DNA of 64,000 nt, taken from Pseudidiomarina taiwanensis. Lineage in GTDB: Bacteria; Pseudomonadota; Gammaproteobacteria; Enterobacterales; Alteromonadaceae. The stretch lies in assembly GCF_003987435.1 (NCBI RefSeq), contig NZ_PIQG01000001.1, forward strand, positions 1-64,000, read 5' to 3'. This document shows, piece by piece, positions 8,907 through 15,750 of this stretch (the stretch's first letter is position 1; every line of letters starts with the position of its first letter). The translations under genes were made by a program, and so were the position numbers. A model generated the notes under the pieces. The model was given only the letters and a program-made list of their open reading frames with translations. It was not told where the DNA came from and did not search any database.

Positions 8907-9770
8907 CTAATAAAGCATACTGTATAATTTTCTACGATAAGCAGCGGCGAGTGGATCACCTGCGGGTAAAGAATTAATGACGCGCAGGGCTTGCTCTTTT
9001 GCATTCGCAAACCCAAGCTCACGACTCAAGACGAAGAAAATATGCTCTAGAGCCTCTTCGTAACGCTGCACCTCAAACAGTTTAGCCGCCAGTTCGAGTC
9101 GTAATTCGAATTGCTCGGGTTGCGCCTCAACTTGTTGCTGTAATTGTCGCAACTCAGGTGAGTCGGCCGCTTGCTCGGCAAGCTCAATTAAGCTCAGAAC
9201 ATGATGATAGCTCTGATCGTGATCAGCCATCGAAATTGTCTCAATAAGCTCTTTTGCCTGCTCGATTCGACCCACTCTGGCTGCCGCTTCGGCCAGTACT
9301 AACCTCACATCCACACGTTCTGAGTTGAGATCATAGGCTTGTTTGGCTGCACTGTAGGCGTCCGCGTAATTTTCTTCTGCTAGCAGGGCTTGCGCCTGAG
9401 TTAACGATTCATCTTCAGCTTTAGGTAGATGGGGCTCAAGTCGAGCGCGAATGGCGGCTTCGGGTTCGACCCCCGCAAAACCATCAATGGCTTGTCCATT
9501 TTTAAATAAGGCCACAGTAGGTAGACTACGAATGCCAAATTGGGCCGCTAATTGCTGTTCTGCTTCACAATCAATTTTTGCCAATACCAAATCGTTTGGA
9601 TATTCTGCCGCGATTTTCTCCAGTACCGGCATCAGCTGCTTACACGGCTCGCACCAGTCAGCCCAAAAATCGACCATGACTAACTTGTCTTGTGAGCCAA
9701 CTAAGATTACTTGTTGAAAGTTCTCCAAGGTGACGTTGACGATATTATTTGTGTTCACTACTTCTATCAC
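8907..9770 (-). CDS. ybbN: Thioredoxin-TPR co-chaperone, YbbN/CnoX type
   Basis: A 287-aa soluble protein with an N-terminal thioredoxin fold (about 10-115) and C-terminal TPR-like helical repeats (about 120-285). The family (E. coli YbbN, renamed CnoX) holds unfolded clients, protects them from over-oxidation and passes them to GroEL/ES and DnaK. Unlike E. coli YbbN (SxxC), this copy keeps the full redox motif WCEPC (Cys40 and Cys43), so real disulfide exchange is possible. The start is uncertain: it is a GTG at 9770, with another GTG at 9758 that is better spaced from GGAG. The gene lies 18 nt after the aldehyde dehydrogenase and ends at a clear terminator. Confidence 0.9.
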   Translation of the reverse strand: MIEVVNTNNIVNVTLENFQQVILVGSQDKLVMVDFWADWCEPCKQLMPVLEKIAAEYPNDLVLAKIDCEAEQQLAAQFGIRSLPTVALFKNGQAIDGFAGVEPEAAIRARLEPHLPKAEDESLTQAQALLAEENYADAYSAAKQAYDLNSERVDVRLVLAEAAARVGRIEQAKELIETISMADHDQSYHHVLSLIELAEQAADSPELRQLQQQVEAQPEQFELRLELAAKLFEVQRYEEALEHIFFVLSRELGFANAKEQALRVINSLPAGDPLAAAYRRKLYSMLY

Positions 9771-9788
9771 TCCATCTCTAATTTCGGT

Positions 9789-11141
9789 TTAACCTAACCA
9801 GCGCAGTAGCTTTTGTTTAAACGAGGTATAGGGAGGGTAACGAAAATTCGGGTCACTCCAAAACGGTCGAGACATGACAGACTTTAAATGCGAGAAGGTA
9901 TCGAAACCGAATTGGCCATGATAGCGCCCCATGCCGCTTGGTCCAACGCCACCAAAGGGCAGTTCAGGGTTGAGCATGAACATCAAAGTATCGTTGTTGC
10001 ACTGATTTCCTGCATGGGTTGCTTGGGTTAATTGGTTGAGCTTAGCTTTGTCTTTACTGAACCCATATAGTGCAAGCGGCTTATCACGATCGCAGATGAA
10101 ATCAATCGCCTGCTGTAAATCAGTAATTTTGACGATCGGTAAAATCGGACCGAAAATTTCTTCCGTCATCACCGCACTTTCTAAATCCACGTCAGTGAGG
10201 ACAGTCGGTGCAATAAAGCGTTCCTGCTCGTCATAATCCCCTCCAATCGCGATAGTGCCATCCTTGAGGTATTCGACTAACCGCTGCCAATGACCGGCAG
10301 AAACGATGCGACCATAATCTTCAGTATCTTGCGGGGAGCTGGAATAAAACTCAGTAATGGTTGCTTTGAGCTGCTCGACGAATTGGTCATGCACTTCATC
10401 GGCCACCAGAATGTAATCAGGGGCGATACAGGTTTGTCCCGCGTTGAGCCATTTGCCCCAAGCGATGCGCTTTGCCGCAACCTTTAGGTCTGCATCTGCA
10501 AGAACTACTGCCGGACTCTTACCACCGAGTTCTAGTGTCACTGGCGTTAAATACTCTGCAGCAGCTTTCATGACGATTCGGCCGACACGGCCACCGCCGG
10601 TATACATGATATGATCAAACCGCTCGCTTAGCAGTTGCTGAGCAACCTCGGCGCCTCCAGTTTGAATCCAAACGGCTTGTTGGTCGAGATATTCAGGAAT
10701 TAACTTAGCCAGCAAATCGGCTGTTTTAGGGCTCAACTCTGAGGGCTTTAAGACAACACAGTTACCGGCAGCTAAAGCAGCGACTAACGGACTTAACAGT
10801 AATTGAAGAGGGTAATTCCAAGCACCAATAATAAGCACCACCCCAAGTGGCTCGGGGTATAAACAGCTTTTGCCTGGCCAAGCCATCAGCGGCTGCGAGA
10901 CGCGCCGCGGGGCACTCCACTTTTTCAAGTGCTTGAGAGTATGTTTAATATCGCTATGAAGATAACCCAGTTCCGTTAACCAGCCTTCGGCTGCTGACTT
11001 GCCAAGATCGCTGGCGAGCGCATCGAGTAGCTCTTGCTCATGTTCAGTAAGGAGTAAATCCAATTGATTCAACTGCTTGCGACGCCAGTCTAACGGACGT
11101 GTCAGGCCGCTGCGATAGGTTGCGCGTAATGTTTCGATCAT
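9789..11141 (-). CDS. NAD(P)-dependent aldehyde dehydrogenase (class 3 / coniferyl aldehyde type)
   Basis: A 450-aa ALDH superfamily enzyme that oxidises aldehydes to acids. Catalytic features are WNYPLQL (Asn109), KPSELSP (cofactor site, Lys132), TGGGRVGRIV, LELGGKSP with the general base Glu204, and NAGQTCIAPDY with nucleophile Cys238. The short length and the FGGVGPSGMGRYHG C-terminal segment place it near class 3/fatty or coniferyl aldehyde dehydrogenases. It is not the betaine or semialdehyde type. AAGGG lies 6 nt upstream of the ATG. The natural substrate is not evident. Coupling with a redox chaperone would fit aldehyde or oxidative stress defence, but that is only inference. Confidence 0.9.
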   Translation of the reverse strand: MIETLRATYRSGLTRPLDWRRKQLNQLDLLLTEHEQELLDALASDLGKSAAEGWLTELGYLHSDIKHTLKHLKKWSAPRRVSQPLMAWPGKSCLYPEPLGVVLIIGAWNYPLQLLLSPLVAALAAGNCVVLKPSELSPKTADLLAKLIPEYLDQQAVWIQTGGAEVAQQLLSERFDHIMYTGGGRVGRIVMKAAAEYLTPVTLELGGKSPAVVLADADLKVAAKRIAWGKWLNAGQTCIAPDYILVADEVHDQFVEQLKATITEFYSSSPQDTEDYGRIVSAGHWQRLVEYLKDGTIAIGGDYDEQERFIAPTVLTDVDLESAVMTEEIFGPILPIVKITDLQQAIDFICDRDKPLALYGFSKDKAKLNQLTQATHAGNQCNNDTLMFMLNPELPFGGVGPSGMGRYHGQFGFDTFSHLKSVMSRPFWSDPNFRYPPYTSFKQKLLRWLG

Positions 11142-11233
11142 AGGGTTCCCTTTTCTTATCTGTTAAAGCGGTTGCGCTATAGCACCATCATCTAGTGAAT
11201 ACGTAAGAATGGCAACTGCGACCACAATAATTT

Positions 11234-11262
11234 TGCACTCAAGCCCATTTTAGCGTATAGTT
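11234..11262 (+). promoter_or_regulatory. Sigma-70 promoter candidate for deaD
   Basis: TTGCAC (11234-11239), a 17-nt spacer, then TATAGT (11257-11262). Each box differs from consensus by one base. Transcription would start near 11269 and leave an untranslated leader of about 145 nt. The leader contains a short hairpin (TACCCC / GGGGTA, about 11305-11326). Long leaders are usual for cold-induced RNA helicase genes. Confidence 0.55.
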
Positions 11263-11414
11263 CGCGCACTTCAGGGTCACTACCGCTATTGATGGGAGCG
11301 GCTTTACCCCTGATACGTTGGGGTAGCACGCACCTGAAACACGCCAGAGTGTTCATCATGTTCTGTAGCTTGGTGCAAATCCCCTTTGCATGACAGAAAT
11401 GATGTGAGAAAAAT

Positions 11415-13205
11415 ATGTCTGATAAAATGACAGAGCTATCCTTTGCGGATATGGCTCTACCTGCGCTTGTGCTCAAGCAACTTGAAAAATTAAATTTCAC
11501 CACTCCTACTCCGATCCAAGTTCAGGCGATCCCAGCCCTTATGGCGGGCAGTAATGTGCTTGGTGAAGCGCAAACTGGAACAGGGAAAACCGCCGCTTTT
11601 GGTTTGCCTGGAATTGCGATGGTTGACGCTAAGCAACGGGCGACACAAATGTTAGTGGTTGCCCCAACTCGTGAATTGGCGATTCAGGTTGCTGATGCCT
11701 TGACCGAGTTTGCGGCTATGGTCCGTGGCTTAGAAGTCACTACAGTTTATGGTGGGTCAGCGTTTGGTCCACAAATCAAAGCATTACGTGGTGGTGCTCA
11801 GATCGTCGTGGGTACTCCAGGGCGCTTGTTGGATTTGCAGAAGAAAGGTGTATTAAACCTTAATTCATTGCGCTTCGCGGTTTTAGACGAAGCAGATGAA
11901 ATGCTCAATATGGGCTTTATTGAAGATATCGAAGCAATCATGAGTGCAGTGCCTGAAACTGCACAACGCGCGTTATTTTCTGCGACTATGCCAACTGCGA
12001 TTCGCAAGCTAGCGAAGACTTTCTTGGTCAACCAAGCGGGTGAGCAACCGCTGAATATTCAAATTGCTCCGAAAGAGAAGAAAACAGCGACCATTCGTCA
12101 GCGTGCATGGCAAGTTCGCGGTTTCACGAAACTCGTTGCATTAACTCGTTTACTTGAAACGTTAGAGTATCAGCGTGTTCTTATTTTTGTCAGAACGCGC
12201 CAAGATACTATGGATTTAACCGAGCAGTTACAGTCGAGTGGCTTTAAAGCATCTCCGTTAAGCGGTGATCTCACTCAAGTACAACGTGAGCAAACCGTGA
12301 GTCAGTTGCGCAGTGGTCACATTGAAATTTTGGTTGCGACCGATGTTGTTGCCCGTGGTCTCGACGTGCCAGAAATCACTCATGTGATCAATTACGATTT
12401 GCCTGGTGATAGCGAATCATATGTGCACCGGATTGGCCGCACGGGCCGAGCAGGGCGCAGCGGCGAGGGAATTTTATTTTTCCGCAATAAAGAGCGTCAT
12501 TTGTTGAAGCAATATGAGCGTTTGACGAATGGTTCAATTGAGTTTTTCGAAATTCCGAATGCACAAGAGCTCGGAAAATATCGTCAACAACGTTTGAAAG
12601 ACCAATTGGTACATACAAATGCGACCAGCGAATTAACTGAGTTGACTGCCATTGTGCAACAAATTCAAGCAGATACTGGCTTAACTGCAGAGCAGGTTGC
12701 GGTGGCACTGTTAGCCAACCAACAGCAACAACGTCCGTTAATCGTTCCTGCAGATCCACCAATGAAGAAATTTGCTGAGCGCAGTGAGCAAGATGCACGT
12801 CGTAAAGATAAACGTCGCGGTGATCGACCTGAGCGTGGGCCTCGTGTGAATGATATCGATTTTGAAACCTATAAAATCAAGGTTGGTCGTGAGCATGGTG
12901 CGCGCCCGCAAGATATCGTTGGTGCGATTGCTAATGAAGGGGAAATCGATAGCCGTTATATCGGTCAAATCCAATTGTTTGACCAACATAGTTTGGTGGA
13001 ATTACCGAAAGGAATGCCAACTGCTGTATTGCGAATTCTGCAACGTGCTCGAGTTCGTCAGCAGCAAATGGGGCTGGAATTAAGCGATGAGCAGGTCACG
13101 CGCCGTCCCAAGCCAAATTTTGGCAAAGGACGTCCTGAGCGCAATGGCCCTCGTCGAGCTCCTCGTTCAAACGGCTCAGCGCGCAACAGCCGTCGACCAG
13201 CGTAA
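11415..13205 (+). CDS. deaD: ATP-dependent DEAD-box RNA helicase DeaD/CsdA
   Basis: DeaD unwinds structured RNA, assists ribosome large-subunit assembly and mRNA turnover, and is a typical cold-shock protein. The 596-aa protein has the whole motif series: Q motif (PTPIQVQAIP, 31-40), Walker A AQTGTGKT (Lys58), PTRELA, TPGRLLD, DEAD (158-161), SAT (189-191), then in the second RecA domain RGLDVPEITHVINYDLP and HRIGRTGRAGR. The tail has a DbpA-like RNA-binding fold (about 475-550, PQDIVGAIANEGEID) and an Arg/Gly-rich end, the layout of CsdA rather than RhlB or SrmB. It is a single-gene transcript, with its own promoter and terminator. Confidence 0.95.
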   Translation: MSDKMTELSFADMALPALVLKQLEKLNFTTPTPIQVQAIPALMAGSNVLGEAQTGTGKTAAFGLPGIAMVDAKQRATQMLVVAPTRELAIQVADALTEFAAMVRGLEVTTVYGGSAFGPQIKALRGGAQIVVGTPGRLLDLQKKGVLNLNSLRFAVLDEADEMLNMGFIEDIEAIMSAVPETAQRALFSATMPTAIRKLAKTFLVNQAGEQPLNIQIAPKEKKTATIRQRAWQVRGFTKLVALTRLLETLEYQRVLIFVRTRQDTMDLTEQLQSSGFKASPLSGDLTQVQREQTVSQLRSGHIEILVATDVVARGLDVPEITHVINYDLPGDSESYVHRIGRTGRAGRSGEGILFFRNKERHLLKQYERLTNGSIEFFEIPNAQELGKYRQQRLKDQLVHTNATSELTELTAIVQQIQADTGLTAEQVAVALLANQQQQRPLIVPADPPMKKFAERSEQDARRKDKRRGDRPERGPRVNDIDFETYKIKVGREHGARPQDIVGAIANEGEIDSRYIGQIQLFDQHSLVELPKGMPTAVLRILQRARVRQQQMGLELSDEQVTRRPKPNFGKGRPERNGPRRAPRSNGSARNSRRPA

Positions 13206-13210
13206 TATTG

Positions 13211-13236
13211 AAAAGGCCGCATTTGCGGCCTTTTTT
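13211..13236. terminator. Bidirectional terminator between deaD and the photolyase gene
   Basis: AAAAGGCCGC / GCGGCCTTTT, 10-bp stem with the loop ATTT. There is a T-run after it on the plus strand, and four A (giving four T) on the other side. It serves the two convergent genes. Confidence 0.9.
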
Positions 13237-13243
13237 AATGTTC

Positions 13244-14848
13244 TCACAACGTGTTGATCTGTTCTAGGTACTGCTCGGCCTGATTGAGTAGAGCCTGACG
13301 CTGACTTGGGTCGCGTTTCTCCCATTGCTTCAAAATTAAGCTCATTCGATGATTGCCTGCCAGTTTGTCGCGATGACGGTCAATGAAGTGCCAATACAAG
13401 CTATTGAAAGGGCAAGCTTTGGCGCCCGTTTTTTGCTTCACGTCATAATGGCACGAGCCACAATAGTCCGACATTTTGTCGATGTAATTACCACTCGAAA
13501 CATAGGGCTTGGTGGCCAGTAACCCGCCGTCGGCATATTGGCTCATGCCACGAGTATTTGGCATTTCAACCCATTCAATCGCATCAATATAGATACCGAG
13601 ATACCAGGCATCTAATGCGTCAGGGTTTATGCCACTTAACAACGCAAAGTTTCCAGTTACCATGAGGCGTTGAATATGATGAGCATAGGCATATTCAAGT
13701 GACTGCTCGATACTTTCACGCAGACACTTCATATGTGTTTTGCCCGTCCAATAGAACTCAGGAAGAGGGCGATTGTGGTCGAAGAAATTAAGTTCGGCAT
13801 ATGCTGGCATTTGTTGCCAATAAATTGCTCGAATGAATTCACGCCAACCAATAATCTGCCGGACAAAACCCTCTATTTGCGCTAAGTCGATTTCATCTTG
13901 GTGGGCTTGCCAATAATCGATAGCGCGCTCAACAACTTCTGCTGGACTTAACATTTTACTGTTCAGTGCGAATGAAATTCGAGAGTGAAAAAGCGACCAG
14001 CCGCGATCAGTGAGCGCATCTTGATAAAGTCCAAAATTCGGTAAGCAAGTGGTTAAAAAGTGATTGAGTAATTCACGGCTTTGGCGTCGAGTTGTCGGCC
14101 ACAGCAGTTGCTTCGGATTTACCTCTCCTAGGGTTTCAATACCTCGCGCATTGAGCATCTGGTCAAGTTCGGTCACATCGTTGGCAAATAAAAGCGGGGC
14201 TGGGATAGACGCATCTTGTGGGAGTGCATTGCGGTTTGCTTTGTCAAAATTCCACTTCCCGCCAAGTGGTTTGTTCGCTGTGTCCATCAAATACCCGGTT
14301 TGCTGGCGCATACGGCGATAAAAACTTTCCATCAAGTAGCTTTTGCGCTCTCCAAACCAGTCGACCAAGACCGTTCGCTCAGTCATGAAGTGTTCACTCG
14401 AGCACCACTTCATCGCAACTGCGCTATGCTCATTTTGCCACGTTTCTAGCGCCTGTTGGAGGCGATACTCATCGGGTTCTTGCAGCGTAACAAGGTGTGG
14501 TTCAAGTTGCTCGACTAAGGCACTTAATGTCGTAGTGATGGAGCCGGGATTTTGCGGATTATCGAGCGTCAGATAGAGAACTGTGTGGCCTTTGTCTGCC
14601 AGCGCTTGCGCAAAATTGCGCATGGCTGCAAAGAAAGCGAGGACTTTTTGGCGATGATGGCGCACATAACTCGCCTCTTCTGCAGCTTCAACCATCACGA
14701 CGAGTCTGTTCGGGATAACTTCTTGCCACCAGCTGTGGCGAGCATTGAGCTGATCTCCGAGGACTAATGCCAGTTGCTGAAAGGCGTGCTCACTATGGCG
14801 ATTTAACAGGTCGTCAAACTTGAGGATCAAATTAGCAGAGGTCAGCAC
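13244..14848 (-). CDS. phrB: Iron-sulphur bacterial cryptochrome/(6-4) photolyase (PhrB-like)
   Basis: A 534-aa flavoprotein of the FeS-BCP group (deoxyribodipyrimidine photolyase-related family), which repairs UV (6-4) photoproducts with blue light. The N-terminal antenna domain starts at LALVLGDQLNARHSWW. Four cysteines, Cys375, Cys463, Cys466 and Cys479, have the spacings 88, 3 and 13. These are the same as the four [4Fe-4S] ligands I recall for Agrobacterium PhrB (350, 438, 441, 454), so the cluster is predicted intact. The start is a GTG with GGAG 6 nt upstream. It is transcribed away from the glycosyltransferase gene and toward deaD. No light-sensor or regulator gene is adjacent. Confidence 0.92.
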   Translation of the reverse strand: MLTSANLILKFDDLLNRHSEHAFQQLALVLGDQLNARHSWWQEVIPNRLVVMVEAAEEASYVRHHRQKVLAFFAAMRNFAQALADKGHTVLYLTLDNPQNPGSITTTLSALVEQLEPHLVTLQEPDEYRLQQALETWQNEHSAVAMKWCSSEHFMTERTVLVDWFGERKSYLMESFYRRMRQQTGYLMDTANKPLGGKWNFDKANRNALPQDASIPAPLLFANDVTELDQMLNARGIETLGEVNPKQLLWPTTRRQSRELLNHFLTTCLPNFGLYQDALTDRGWSLFHSRISFALNSKMLSPAEVVERAIDYWQAHQDEIDLAQIEGFVRQIIGWREFIRAIYWQQMPAYAELNFFDHNRPLPEFYWTGKTHMKCLRESIEQSLEYAYAHHIQRLMVTGNFALLSGINPDALDAWYLGIYIDAIEWVEMPNTRGMSQYADGGLLATKPYVSSGNYIDKMSDYCGSCHYDVKQKTGAKACPFNSLYWHFIDRHRDKLAGNHRMSLILKQWEKRDPSQRQALLNQAEQYLEQINTL

Positions 14849-15000
14849 AGGTTACTCCATCGTCTTCATTGAACCCTGAATTACGTTAAAGCAAAGTAAA
14901 AAGATCCGCTCAAACAGTCTTTTGATAGCGCGCAAACATAGCGATTTTGCCGAGTTTTTGGCATTATGAACGAATTCATTAAAGAGCGAAGGAATTCATT

Positions 15001-15741
15001 ATGCAACCCGTTAACGTCATCTGTATTAAATGGGGTAATAAATACGGTTCTGATTATGTTAATACGCTTTACTCAATGGTCAGTCGTAACTTATCACGAC
15101 CATTTCGTTTTGTTTGTTTAACAGATGATGCCTCAGGGATCCGTGATGAAGTTGAAGTTAAAGATATTCCACAGGTCGGTTTTAGCGATTTTGATGAACG
15201 CAAGCCTTGGACATTTGCCCATGGCTGGTTGAAATTAACTTGTTTTGCGGAACCGCTCTACGATTTGGAAGGGCAGACGCTATTCCTCGATTTAGATATC
15301 GTGATTGTGGGCAGCCTTGACGAATTCTTTGAGCCTGAAGGTGACTTCTTGGTGATTAAAGAATGGGATAAATCTGATGCGACCGGCAATACTTCAGTCT
15401 TTCGCTTTAATATTGGTGCGCATGTCGATGCCTTAGAACACCTTAAAGCTGATCCTGTTGCGGCGAAGAAAGATGTTCGCAACGAGCAAGAGTACATTAC
15501 CCAATTTGTCGCGCGCCAAGGGAAGTTAAAGTACTGGCCGGCAGAGTGGTGTCGGAGTTTCAAACGCCATTGTCTGCGACCGTTCCCGCTCAGCTTTTTT
15601 CAGCAACCTAGAATTCCTGAGGGTGCTAAAGTCATCATCTTCCATGGTCGTCCACATCCAGATGATGCGATTGCAGGACGTAGCGGCAAATGGTACCGCA
15701 AGGTTCTCCCGACTACTTGGATTAAAGATTACTGGCGCTAA
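15001..15741 (+). CDS. Putative nucleotide-sugar glycosyltransferase
   Basis: A 246-aa protein with a GT-A style core. It has an N-terminal nucleotide-binding strand (VNVICIKWGNKYG), then LFLDLDIVIVGSLDEFF with a metal-binding DxD (Asp97 and Asp99), and a late FHGRPHPDDA segment that could be the second metal/substrate site. I do not recognise a named enzyme. GT8/GT32-type sugar transferases are the closest in pattern. GAAGGA lies 8 nt before the ATG. The gene is 9 nt upstream of waaA-kdkA, so a role in lipopolysaccharide core or another surface glycan is plausible. The donor and acceptor cannot be deduced. Confidence 0.75.
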   Translation: MQPVNVICIKWGNKYGSDYVNTLYSMVSRNLSRPFRFVCLTDDASGIRDEVEVKDIPQVGFSDFDERKPWTFAHGWLKLTCFAEPLYDLEGQTLFLDLDIVIVGSLDEFFEPEGDFLVIKEWDKSDATGNTSVFRFNIGAHVDALEHLKADPVAAKKDVRNEQEYITQFVARQGKLKYWPAEWCRSFKRHCLRPFPLSFFQQPRIPEGAKVIIFHGRPHPDDAIAGRSGKWYRKVLPTTWIKDYWR

Positions 15742-15750
15742 GAGGCAAGC

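Noticed and set aside
8735-9022. Open frame upstream of the NSS transporter
   Set aside because: It runs through the terminator at 8836-8866 and the end of the thioredoxin-TPR gene, with no homology-like features.
12388-12798. 136-codon frame antisense to deaD
   Set aside because: It lies entirely within conserved helicase motifs and has no credible start or product.
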